Assembly: GCF_000002985.6 (NCBI RefSeq)
Contig: NC_003279.8
Coordinates: 4,960,001 to 5,024,000 of the forward strand
Reading direction: 5' to 3'
Origin: Caenorhabditis elegans
Taxonomy: Eukaryota > Nematoda > Chromadorea > Rhabditida > Rhabditidae
Length of the DNA stretch: 64,000 bases
Every line of letters begins with the position of its first letter. The first letter of the stretch is position 1. Position numbers and translations under genes: made by a program. The notes beneath the pieces were generated by a model. The model had not been told where the DNA came from. It saw only the letters and a program-made list of their open reading frames with translations, and searched no databases. Below, one piece after another: positions 46,834-59,002 of this stretch.

Positions 46834-47919
46834 ATGTCACTCACAAAAGATGGTTCCGTAGCTGTGACCATTCTCCAAGCAATCATCTTCATTCAATTCG
46901 GCTTGTGCGTTGCGATCACAATTCTGACAACCGTCGGAATCTCATTTGGGTATCCGGTGGCTTCTCATTACCTTATGGCTCTTCTTCAGGCATTGGTGGC
47001 AATTCCGGGAATTGTGTACATTGTGACACAGACAAACAGTTAGTTTTGCTTCTATTGAGTTGTCAACTGCATGGAAGGCACCTCCACGTGGAGATCGGAA
47101 AATTATGATTTTTCTGTAAAATACTCAGAATATGCCAGAATTTCTTCCAAATTGACAAATGCGAGACCAATCAGTAGAAGTGTACAAAGTTCGATGTCGT
47201 TGATTGGCTCGAAAGAGGGTGTGGCATCTCATTTAGGAGGAAATTCAATTTTTAGACATTTTCATTGCGTGATATTTCAACATATTGAAATGTTCTGTCT
47301 ATTTTAAAGAAAAATATTCATTTTTGGAACTAACAGAAATGTCTTCGGCAACTTTTGCAAAAAATCGCTTGTAATATTTCAGTCTGGGTGGCAGTCTACA
47401 TCAGCTTCCAAGTGGTAACCGCCGCGTGTGAAGTCTACTGGCTCGTCTACTTGATCTTCGACAATCAACCCGCTGGATCTTGGATCGCACTTGCAATTAT
47501 CACAGCCGTCAACATTTTGGCAGCTGTTGTCGGTGTGTGGTTCCGCAAAACTGCTTTGAACCTTCCATGCCTTGATAAGAAAACGAAAAAGGCTGGTGAT
47601 GCGAAGAAGGAGAAGCCCAAAATGAAGGGTATCAGATAATCGATTAGCTTAAAAAATTATAATTGAAATTTCAGCCCCATCAACTTCAATGAGTGATATT
47701 GAGAAAAGTAAATCCAGAGCTGCCTCCAAATCCAACTCGTCTTCTTCCATCAAATCGATCAAAAAGTCTCCAACTGAAAAGTCGGAAAACACTGATAGAT
47801 CTTCAAAGGGTAGTCTGAAAATCAGAAAGAACAAGAACAGCAAGTCAGTGTCAATGCCTTTGGATAGCCGTGAAACCACTTCCATCACCTTCAAGACAAG
47901 CAATGTCAGCGAGGATTAG
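46834..47919 (+). CDS. Four-helix membrane protein with Ser/Lys-rich tail, unknown function
   Basis: Three exons (46834-47038, then about 47383 to 47630, then about 47673-47919) join to about 230 residues. Four membrane helices are visible: VTILQAIIFIQFGLCVAITI, LMALLQALVAIPGIVYIVT, VAVYISFQVVTAACEVYWLV and WIALAIITAVNILAAVVGVW. A cytosolic tail follows that is Lys-rich (KKTKKAGDAKKEKPK) and then Ser-rich (SKSRAASKSNSSSSIKSI). If the second intron is retained, the protein ends about 80 residues earlier at KMKGIR, so two isoforms are possible. I recognise no family. Confidence 0.82.
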
Positions 47920-48792
47920 GTTTCAAGGGAAAGTCTGGTCTCGTCGAGAATATCATTTCTGTTTTGGTTGTAAATGAGTAAAGTGATTTTTATTTAATAA
48001 TTACATCGTTATCGAAGCATTTAAACTGACTCATGAAACATGTATATTTCTCTTTTTTGCGTTTTACTAACAAGGCTCCTGCAACTACTCGAGAAATATA
48101 TAATTCTCCGTTAGCTTTAAAGGAAAGGAAACCCCCATATAAAAATTATAACAGTTCGCATATGAAGCATCGCGGGTAGCAGTTTAGGAATTTGAGAAAT
48201 ATGCCATATTTTGGCATTTTGCATGCTTCTGCTAACTTGAAACTTTATTCGTAAATTTTTAATCGTGAACATTTCATTTTTTAGTTAGTTACAAGAAGAA
48301 GTCATTCGTAAGATTTCTGTGTTTCATTGTATCTACCTGTCTACAAGGCAGCCTACACGTGCCTTATACTACACGAACCTACTGCCAAAGTACACAGGCA
48401 AAAGGCATGGCTAAATTCTGACAAAACGCTTCGGAAAAAGTAAAAAGCGGATATTTTTGCCTAGATCCAGGATAAAAAGATCACAGAGAACCTAAAAAAT
48501 CATCCGCTTTTCATTAAAAATCACTGAAACCTAATTGTTCTTGATTGTTAACCTTTTTCCATTGTCGTCTTAACAGTAAGCAGTCGGACAACTTAAACGA
48601 ATCAAAATGAGAGAAAAAAGAAGACTGTTGGCAGTACATTCCTACTATACCTGATGACGATGTAGAAAAGTGTAGAACAAGAAGAAAAAGAAGATGGAGA
48701 AGTAGAGAAAATGTGAAAAAAGGGAAAAAAGCAGTTGAGAAAGAGAGGCGGTGAAGAAGTGCGCAGACCATCATTTTGAGTTGAACCTACCG
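47920..48792. other. Intergenic region upstream of UGT gene
   Basis: AT-rich with a short TGCCTACC-family repeat patch (about 48330-48405) and a purine-rich stretch (48600-48755) just before the UGT start. No gene is seen. Confidence 0.55.
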
Positions 48793-51700
48793 ATGGTCTT
48801 CATCTGCTTCTTCTCACTGCTTGTAGTGGGATCTCTCGGAGCAAAGATAGCTCTGTTCCCATCAACTGGATGCTTCAGCCACGATGTCATGATGAAGCAG
48901 GTGAGATTTTTTGAAACTTTAAATGGTTTCCTTGTTATCTTATCATGTTTGCCACTTTTTCAAAGATGGCATTTCAAATACCTTCGTTCTGTTATTTTCG
49001 GCTAGCAATATTTCAGATAAACAACTGTTAGATGTAATTCAATGCGACTTTTACGCTTCTTTAACTTTGATTCTCTATGAGAGTTTTAATTGTTTTTTTT
49101 TGCTGTGACGAATTAGAAATGTACAATGAATCATAGAACAAAAAAAAAATTTAATTATAATTTGGTTTATACTAAAATTTTTATTAAAAAAAATTATTAT
49201 TAAACAATATTATTTAAACCTGAAGAATTACTTTGATAAATATTAAATTTACAAAGTAAAAACAAAAAAACTTGAGAATTTTGCAAATTTCACAAAACGA
49301 CTGTTAAATCTCAAAAGTTCAGGTTGGGATATCAGAATAATTTTGGATTTTTCCTTAAATCTCTATTTACGTACATTTGAAAACTTATTTAAAAAAAAGT
49401 ATTACTGCGATTATTCTATGGTTTTTCTGGTTTCCACACGATGCTAATGTTTTTAATAGTTGCTCAGTGAGAAGTCGGCGGTTAGGCTGACAAAACAAGT
49501 GCTGAACTAACCAAAAATATTTTTTCAACTTCGAAGTTTTTTAAAGATTTCCGTACACAATCATTCTGATCTACTATATAGTAATGCTATTAGTGGAAAT
49601 GCGGTAGATTACTGTGCGTTAATAATTCTACTTTAAACAATCAACAGAAGCTTTACCAGTTGAAATTAAGAAATATTGCTTTTGATCTCTATTTAAAAAA
49701 GAAAAAAACTCCATTTCAAGGTTGGCGAGCAGCTAGACGAAAATGGGAATAACATCACATGGATTCAGACATATCTTTATGACTTTGGTTTTGGCGAAAT
49801 GCAAATTCCAGATCATTGGAATAGACTCTCAATTGTTGGAATTGATGAAAGAGGTAGGTCATTCGTCTGATAAGGAATTGAATCATTTAGGTCTATTTTG
49901 TTTTCTGTTTTGTTTTCATCCAAATCACATACCGGTGACCAACTAATTTTATGATTTCTGGTTTAGTGTTACCGTTTTTTTGACGTCACAGACAGTATTT
50001 AGTTTGGAAAATACCGACGGAACAACCCCGTCGGAACAGAAAGATTGACTGTGATCATTGTACTCGATTACACCTCATGGTCACACGGATCAACATAGAA
50101 TTTAGTTTTTATGACTTGCACGCAGGTTAATGAATTTCAAAGATTGTCCATATATCAGTCGTTATCTGACAGAAAGAGACGTGATAAGTTGTGAATTAAA
50201 GGGCCTGGCGTGCGCCATTTTGTACTTTTTGACCTTTCATCGTCTGAACTAGTCAGGAAATACAAACACAAATTGGAAATTTTTTTAGATTACTTAAAGA
50301 ATGGGAATCTTGTTTTAAGAAATATCTAAAAATTTGAACAGAAACTTGAAAGCAGATATTATTTACGGAGGAAATAAATTTCAGCCAACTACCTTCAAGA
50401 AAACACAGGCAGATTGATTTGGAGGCAAAATGTTCCATTTGACTTTGACAGGCCATTCAATATTCAAGGAATTAAGGATTTTGTGGTGTAAGTTGATAAA
50501 TTATTGATGTTCAAAACTATGTATACATTTAAAATTGATTTTTTTTCTCAGAATGTTGCAACGGCATCAGGAGTACTGCACAGTTATGATGGATGACCCG
50601 AGATATCAGAGATTGAGAAATGAGAACGTTTCCGTCGCTGTGTTGGATCACTTTTTGCAGGTATTTGTTGTTTGATCAGTTGCCAAATGGAATTGTGACG
50701 TTGAAAGCAGTTCAATGAGTAATAAACTAAATTGGAGGGGAATGACCTGATCATTTGTTCGGGAGATCATAGACTACTTGACCGTGTGACTGAACATTTT
50801 TCTGATGTGTTAGGTGTTCTAGGTAGAGCTGGAAAACCAGAAGCACGGTTTTTCAAAAGTATTTTTTCGAGATATCATTGCAGGTTCCACATTTTTTGTT
50901 TGAAAAAAAACCATGGCAGCTGTCAAATTAATTCTTGAAAAATCTCTGTAACACCAAAAAAACATGCAACGGATCGTCCAGTGGCCGTCCGCGTTAGTTC
51001 GGTTGTTAACCCTTATAGTGAAATTTTATTTCCAGGAATGTATGGGAGGTCTGGCTCATTTGCTCAACGCCTCTGTCATTCAGTTTTCAAACTGGCCACT
51101 GTCAGATGGTTACGTGACCTCCTTGAATCTTCCAGCCTCGCCTGCATCTGTACCGAAAACGGGTAAGTTCTCTCTCTCTCATGTTTCCCAAATTTTGAAG
51201 TAATTTCAAGTGTTGTTTTGATAACATTTCAGGTACTCACCACTCGAGTAATTCAATGAGTTTTCTTCAAAGATGCAAGAACGTATTATTTCATATTGCT
51301 ATATTGGTTACACGTTTTGTTCAAATGAAAACACTTGATACGATGTTTTCAAATAGAAATTATCCATGGGTAAGTGGTTCCTTTTGAGGGAAAACTGTAA
51401 AAAGGACAATATTATCTGGTGGAAAATTGTCTGGAAAATTACCATCAACAAAATGCAGAGACCCGCTTCTGTAAAATCTATGTGAAAATTTTGAAAAAAA
51501 AAATCCTAAGTGGGGGAAGTAAAAAACTGTACTAATTAAATTAAAACAAATTTACAGATCCAAGTTGAACTTAACGAAGCGCAACGTCCATTATTCGCAA
51601 GTCGTGCTGAAATGATTTTCGAATCAGTAAGACCAATCAATAATAGAATCAAATTCTTTGGAGCTGCTTCTACAATGTAAGTTATTATGTGGTATTTGTT

Positions 51701-53374
51701 TTAAAAGAAATTTATTACAAAAAAAATATTGAATAAAATTATCCATGAGCGAATTTTATTGCAAGGAAAGTAATATATCTCATTTACGTATGAAAACTAT
51801 GTCATGTGAAAAAATGCCTTTTGAATAGGCAATTCCAAAAAACTTTGCGGTGCTGAAAATTGGCCAATCTGCATCATTATGAATGATTGAAAATTATTTG
51901 CAAAAATGAGAGAAATACTGAAAAAAAAATTTTTTGAGTTGTGTTAAAAGAAGAATAATTATAAAAAAGATTCAACATTCCAAAAAGTTTCTAATTTTCA
52001 AATTGTCCAAAACCTGCAGAAATCCGCTTTTGTGGCAACTTTGGAGATTTCTCTGGCACTTATTTTTTGTAGTTATCTCTCTGTTTGGAGGTCAGGAAAA
52101 ATATTTGAAAAAATGTAACTGAATTTCAGGGCTCCAGAAAACTATATCAGCTCCTCAAATCATTTTCAAATCCCTTCTACAGTTTCTTTTTCGGAACCTG
52201 TCCTTCTCAGCGCCAACAGTACTAACCTAACAGCCGAATGTACCACATGTCACAAGTTGGAATCTAGACTTCGGAGACGTTCCTATATGTTTAATATGGT
52301 AACAGATCGAACTGTTATATATAATAGACAACGAGAACTTCGTGACAAATATCCAACAATCGATTGGGATCGCGTTCACTCGGAAAAATTCGTTCTTGTG
52401 ACATTTGGAAGTGTTGCACAAGTTGATAAAATTCATTTCGAACTTCTCCGATCTCTTCTGGAGACTTTTGCAAAACAACCCGGACTTATTATCTGGCAAT
52501 CAAATTTAAATGCTCAAGAAATTAAAGAAATTCACAATTTAACAGTTCCGGAAAATGTTATGGTGAGCTCATGGGTGCCAATAAAAGAACTATTGGCTCA
52601 TGATAACATTGAATTTCTAATTTGTCATGGAGGTATCAATACTGTCAATGAACTTGGATTATTTGGAGTTCCGGTTCTTGGAGTACCATTACAAGGAGAC
52701 CAAGCTTCGAATTTAGCGCGAGTTGTTGATTTGGGAGCAGCTGAATTGATGACAATTATTGACTTGAATGATGGAAAATTGGATGAGATGATGGACAAAA
52801 TGAGGCGGAATTTATCTAGGTAGGTTTAGAAAATGTTAATAAAAAATAAAACAATTAAAAAAAACTGAAAGTTAATGTAGAAATATCGATTTTTAGGCCA
52901 TTTTCGAAGTTTGAGCGAATTATGTTTTCCGTTATCAAGTTTTTTATTTTTTATTTTTGCCAACATTGAAAAAAAAAATCAAAAAACTTTTTTTTAATTA
53001 ATAGAAAATTCTTAAAATTCTTATGTTCGCTGGTCGAGGTTGTTTTTTAATTCAAAACTTGATAGTATCACCCGTAAAAACTATATCAAATTGCAAGCCC
53101 TTATTTCTCTATCTGTCAAAAAATGGACAGCAAGTTAAAATTAAATTTTTTCAGATACTGGACAAGAAGTGAAAAGCTATCAAAAATGCTTTCCCAACTT
53201 CGTTCATTCCACACCGGATACCAACAGTTCTGGCTTAATTGGGTTGCTAGACACGGAAAACAGATTGAGCACAAGAAGTTTGTGAGATATGAGTACTTGG
53301 GTGACATGGATAATCGTCTTTGGTTGACTATATTTGGTTCAATCGCACTAGTAATTCTTCTAGTTTACTTCTAG
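48793..53374 (+). CDS. UDP-glycosyltransferase (UGT family, GT1), ER membrane
   Basis: Nine exons give about 520 residues. I start at 48793, where MVFICFFSLLVVGSLGAK is a clean signal peptide; an in-frame ATG 42 bases upstream would add 14 polar residues. The N-terminal acceptor half has SHDVMMKQVGEQL with the likely catalytic His. The C-terminal donor half carries the UGT signature: VMVSSWVPIKELLAHDN, then FLICHGGINTVNELGLFGVP and LQGDQASNLARV. The position usually Gln (WxPQ) is Ile here. A single membrane helix (LWLTIFGSIALVILLVYF) ends the protein with no cytosolic dilysine tail. UGTs conjugate lipophilic compounds with sugars in the ER lumen. The specific worm gene is not assigned. Confidence 0.92.
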
Positions 53375-54350
53375 AATTTTTTTTAGAAATTACAAATTTC
53401 TTATGATTTTCTAAAGGGTTGGAGGTTCAATTTTGAAATATCTAATTTAATTTACTATTGAATCCCCCACCAATTTTCCCCAGAAACTATTTCTTTCTCA
53501 TATTTATGTCTTTGTGTAAGAGATCTCAGAACTTTATTGGCTTCGATGATGATTGCTTTATGATAGGTTTTGGTTTTTAATAAAAATTAAGTGAACGGAA
53601 AGATAAATAAATAATATTTGATAATACAACACAAATGAGGTATCAGCAAGTGAGATGGAACAATGAATTAGTGAAATGATTTGGAAGTCATATTGTACAT
53701 ACATATTTAGAGGCAAGTAATAAATATTAAACATTTTAAAATTGTAATAAATTATACGAATTATTGTGCATAAGTATAGTTTGGTTAAAGCTGGATTCGA
53801 AAATTATATGAAACCCTAAAGTGAAACCCTTGCCAGTGCAAAATTTTAGATTGAGGCGGTTCTTAATTTCAAAAAAATTAAAACTTAAACTTAAATTTTT
53901 ATCATAAAAATACAGAGGAGACAAAAAAATGATTCCAACTTTTTGAGATAACTTTCCAGAACCGCTGGGATACCTTTAAAGACACATGAGTATTTTTTGG
54001 TACCATATAAAAATAATCACATGTTCCATAGAATAGTGCCAGCGTGATAGAGTTATCAAATATCATTGTGAAATATTTCAATAATTACTTGGTGTTTTTT
54101 TTTAAATTTACAAAAAATACTTTTTTAATGGTTTTAGTTTACGCTCGACATTTTCAAAAAGTCCTAATTTCTCGAAAATCGGAAATATGCTTTAATTGTT
54201 CACTTAGTTTTTTAGACTTTTTGACCCATTTAAAATTATTTGACAAAATCCATCACTGGCACTACCTTTAAGTACATCTAACAAGGGTTTCAATTATCAC
54301 GGAAAGGTAATGTTGATTTATACATGATGTTCATGGTGTTTTTGTTTTTT
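53375..54350. other. UGT 3' region with MITE
   Basis: Convergent spacer. TAATAAA (53579) is a candidate UGT poly(A) signal. A 231-bp inverted-repeat element (54034-54264) follows. The rest is AT-rich with no gene. Confidence 0.6.
54034..54264. mobile_element. Short inverted-repeat element flanked by TA
   Basis: The left end TAGTGCCAGCGTGATAG and right end CTATC-like ATCACTGGCACTA are inverse copies (about 25 bp with mismatches). TA lies at both outer ends. It encodes no transposase; a Tc1/mariner-type MITE is the simplest reading. Confidence 0.6.
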
Positions 54351-56260
54351 TTACTCAATTTTAGTTGGTTGACTAACGACTAAAACGGGCGTCGGATCCA
54401 TTATCGGTTCTTGAATTGGTTCAAGAATATCAGCAGTGTTGCTAATCACTTCTGCGCTCGGCTCATCTTTGGATTTGACATCATGCGTTGGATGAGGTGT
54501 GTGTACTTCTGGTGGAACTGGAGAAGGAATTTGACTTGAGTTCACGGAAGCATGAGGTCCTAAAATAAAATATCTGGATGACAAGAATGGGAAAATTTAT
54601 TACCTTCTGTTGAAAATTCAGAGTTAACTTCTGGCACAATCTCATTGTCAGGTTCAACTTTAAGACTTGTTTCAGATGGTTCAATTGGAGGAGCTCTAAA
54701 AATGAAAACAGTCAACTTTGTGAGTATCCCTCTGCCAATTTACCCATTCTGATGATGTACTACATCTGCCGCCTGCACCACGGCTGCCACTGCTACCTCC
54801 CCGTTCGAAGTGCTCACCACTGCATCGTCATTTCTGAAAAGAAAACCAGCTGTTCATTGAAAACAAGTCATGTGAGAACATGTTGACAATCATGTTACCC
54901 ATTATTCATCTCCCTGACACCCGCACATTCATGTACCAACTAATCAACTTTTCAGATGATAATTCATTTTCTGTATGTTTATTATCAATTTTTGTGACTA
55001 TTATCAATTTCTCTATGATGTTTGGGCCTTAACTTATTCATGTCTATTCACTATTTATTTTTGATCACGATTTGAATCGTAATAAATACAATACAATACA
55101 ATACAACACTGAAAATGAAAATCGAGTAAAAGATGAAATTACTTACTTGAACCAAAGATTTTCTTCATGAAGAGCTTGTTGCTCATTATCAGTCCAATAG
55201 ATGTCTCCTGGGAAATTTGAATTTTTGAGTTAAAAGTACAAATTGTCGTAAACTCTTATTGGTGTATAACACTAATTATTTTTGGAAATTTACAACAATT
55301 TTAGAAATTGCCGAAAAATTGGCGAATTGGGTAGTTACCGATGTCCCAACTTGAAGGAGTACTGTATGCGGTTTTTTGCCTTCAATAAAATATTTGCTTA
55401 ATCTAAAAATAACTTATAATGCATAAAATTCAAAAATAATACTTTCAAAAATTAAAAATTGTTTGAATGCTGCAAATTAGGAAAAATCCGAAAAATTATC
55501 GATAATATTTTTTCTGACAATCTCCAACTTTATTACAACTTTTGAGTGCTTTTCAAATTGTTTCAAGTGAAATAAAAGTTATTTTCAAATAAAACAAATA
55601 TTTTTCCATGTTCTATCACTAAATTTTAATAATTTAAAAAAGGGAGAACATGCCGCACTGTCCCATCTCATTACCCATCCTTACTCACTTTTATGTAACG
55701 AGTACTGTGTCTTAAACAATTTAACACAATCTGCCACTCTACTCTGGGCTTCCCTGCCACGAAAAACGAGAAGCATCCACGCATCGTCTAGCTGTCTGCG
55801 TTTCTCGTCCTTCAATAGAGTTGACTTCTAAAAACAAAAGAGATAAAGCAAGAGTGGGTTAGAATAGAGAAGGATCTCTCTCAATTTTCAATTACATCTA
55901 TCAGGTCCTGGGTCGGTCGGAGGAGCTTTATGTGTACGGGAAGAAGGTGGCGATCTTCGAGCGCTGCGATCAGTTTTCCCGTTAGAGCACGTGTTAAGAC
56001 GTTTTGTGTGCATACGATGAACACCTGGAATTCATTTGCATTTTACTTAAAAGTCTACCTGTTCGAAATTTATTTTTTCTCAACAAATAAAATTCTAGTT
56101 AAATTTTTTGCAATGATTTTTACAGCAAAAAACTCACATTTTTCAGCTGTTGTTTTCCAATAACTTCATCACTAGAATCAGCAACCTGCGCACTTCTCCC
56201 ACAACAACAAACCGAACGCATCATCTGCACAATGATTCGGTCGCCTCGGTCAATGCTCAT
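54351..56260 (-). CDS. Protein with degenerate nucleoside-diphosphate-kinase-like domain
   Basis: Seven exons from ATG at 56260 to TAA at 54351. The N-terminus has a Cys cluster (RSVCCCGRSA) suited to palmitoylation. Residues from about 43 resemble an NDK fold: VFIVCTQNVLTRALTGKLIA corresponds to the first strand and helix (FIMVKPDGVQRGLVGEII in active enzymes), then LPVHIKLLRPTQDLID, then DDAWMLLVFRGREAQSRVAD where NDKs have GPVVAMVLEGENAV. The active-site stretch with the phosphorylated His is absent, so catalysis is not expected. The C-terminal third is Pro/Glu/Ser/Val-rich and disordered (IPSPVPPEVHTPHPTHD). The join across 55203-55700 is the least certain. The domain call is by eye only. 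Confidence 0.7.
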
Positions 56261-59002
56261 GAAGTGGAGACTACACAAAACGGGAGAATTGGAGATGGGA
56301 GACTAGAGGAAACTGCAATTTGAAATTTAAGGAAATGGGCGAGATTTGACAAGATGGAAATGGGAATGGAAAACTGGATGATGAGAAACGCCAAACTAAA
56401 GCTTTTCAAGTTAAAACAAAGATTTTAATATTTTCTTGAGATATTGAAAAACTGCAATTTTTTTAGAAACCATTTTCAACCAAAAATTGTTTTTCCCTGA
56501 TTTTGTTGCATTGTCTGCTAAGGAAAAAATCGGTTTCATCTTAATTAAGGATCTCTAAACTTTGCAGGGCTTTGAATGTTCATACTCAAAAATTTTCGAA
56601 GAAATAAAAAAATTTTTGCCAGAACTTTCGCAGAAAGTTCAGTAAAAGCTAAAGCATAATAGTTTTGATTTCAGATTTTCAGTTTATTCACCTATTTTGA
56701 GTATTTTGTTTCCCCACGGTCTCTACTCCATTTATAATTTTGTACAAAATGTTAATATGCTTTAAAAAAAATAATTTTTAATTTTTAAATTACGCTATTT
56801 TTACTTTTTTTACCCAATTTTCTCTTCAAAAATTCGTTAATTGGCAAAACGGGTTCTAAATAAAATAAAGTTTTGGCAATTGTCTCTTGTGGAAGATACA
56901 TTGTTGCTCAAAAATAATTGCAAAAAAAAACTTGTGAGCTCCAATTATAAAAAGTACAACAGTTCCCGAAGGTAAAACATAAAAAATGATCTGGTTCAAA
57001 TGGTAAACGAGCTAGAGCCAACGGAAATAGTATGACACAAAAAGATTGACACAAGAAGTATAAGGGCAGAATGACAAAATAGGGATAGAGAAAGAGAAAA
57101 GGATTAAGTTGGAATTGAGAACTACAGGAAATTGAAAAATGAGAGATAAAATAGAAATGAGGTGGATTTATGAACTCATTGAATCTGAAAAGCTCTCTGA
57201 AATTGAAATTGAAATCAAACAAGAATTCTGACGTCAAATAGATTTATAGACAATAAGATGACAATGGTCAAGGGAGAGATTGAGGAAATGGAGAATGAAA
57301 ATAAAAAGGTTTTCATACGTAAATCGACTTTTTTTGAACATCGATCATTGGTTCAAAGGATTCTATTTTCTGGCACAGGTTACATGTTAATGCATATTGA
57401 ACAGTTGAGAAGTGCATTTTGGCCGTTTCTGGTGATAGATTGAAATTTAAAAAGTTATTTTATCAGATTTTTCAAAAACTTGGCTAAATTATGTGGAGCC
57501 TATTTTTGAAGAATATGTTTTCCAACAATAAGAGTGACCGAGTTTTCTCAGGTTTCAAAAGTAATCTAAGACATGTAAGAAATAATTTAATTTAAAAAAT
57601 TTTCAGCAAAAACTGGTGAGTTTTCTCACAATCAGAGTGATGTTTTTTGATAAGTCGTGTGAGCTAAAAATATATTTTTTTTTAAAGTATTTAAAAGAAT
57701 TGTGTATTTTATTTAAATTTTTATTTTCAGAGAATTACTGCAGTTCTGATTTCAGCAGTTATCTTTCAAAAATACTCTAGAAAAACACTTGTTTTTGTTA
57801 TTTCTGAGTTGAAGCAAGGTAGCTAAAGAATGAAGCAAGGAATTTAAAAACAGTGTTTCAGAATGAGAGACATAGAATTACAGTAAACCAGATACATTAT
57901 AGACATTGAGAGCATCCTAATATTTGTACCTACTTCAAAGAAACTAACACGTGGCGCTTTGAAAGGGAGTGAGAGAAAGAGAAACGGAGGGACAACTCTA
58001 TGTCTGTCTCTTCTTCTTCTTATTTTCTAATTTATATTTACATCTGCTTTCTTCTTCTCGTTTTCCCATCTGATGGTTTCCATAGTAAGTATCTGGGCTC
58101 TGATAAGCAAAGAGACGGCAGAGAGACTCGTGAAGGGCTTCTGGAGCAATAGTAGCTGCATGTGATGGACACTATTTGGAGTCTCCACCGTTAATCCCTT
58201 TTCTATTCCTGGAGGGATATTGGTGGGAAAGTGGATAGAAAAAGATAAAGCCTATGTTACACTAAGTTTATATAGAAAAGAGTTGAGCACAGATAGAGAA
58301 AAAGAGAGGGATTTGTTGAATTTAGATTTGGAACAATTGAAATAGTGAAAAACTGTTTTGCAAGTTCACAAGTATCCTGAAATTCATTCGTAGAAAATCT
58401 ACATAGAGAATTGTCACTTTACTTTTGCAAATTTACAAAAACTGTCCTGTTGCGCTAAAACGGTAAAAACTGTAATGCCGCAGAGTAGAGGTCTCATTTG
58501 CAGTGATTTAATACATTTTCCATTTTTCATAATTTTCATTCTATTTAGAGACACTTCACTTTCAAACAACAAGGTTGCAACGGTGAATCTCTATATTTAT
58601 AGAGATTTGTCATTCCATTCCCCGTAGATGGACTTTTCCCGTTTTTTTAGGTCAAGAGAAAACGGAGCACTATACTGCGGATTTGATGTTGTGTTAAAGG
58701 ATTTGAGAAGTCTAGTTCTTCTGATTATTTCCTGATTTTGGCCGTTTCAAATTGGTCACACTCTTCCAATAAGCCTGTGGATGTACAAAGACTTTTATTC
58801 ATTTTTATTCATTCAAAAGAATGACAAGAAAATTAATAAAAAGTGAAATGAATTTAACATTTCAAGAAAAAGGAAATTATGAAAAGTTGGTGACTGGTCC
58901 CCACAGTTGAAGATTGTAGATCAGCGCTGAAAAATAAAAAGTTAGTTTTTGAATAAAATCAAAAAAAGCTCGAACACTTACATTTTAAAGGAATTAGAAA
59001 AT
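56261..59002. other. 2.7-kb intergenic region upstream of NDK-like gene and 3' of pat-10
   Basis: AT-rich. It includes a purine-rich stretch (57030-57300), a CT-rich run of TTCTTCTTCTT (58010-58060) and a 13/14 near-match to an X-box (about 58077-58090) too far from any start to be convincing. The ORFs here are short and do not splice into a gene. Confidence 0.5.

Noticed and set aside
55320-55395. Possible extra exon of the NDK-like gene (reverse strand, near GGGACATCGGTAAC)
   Set aside because: In the needed phase it runs into a stop; direct joining to the 55203 exon keeps the frame.
58077-58090. X-box-like GTTTCCATAGTAAG
   Set aside because: Mismatches the essential terminal C and lies about 1.8 kb from the nearest start codon.
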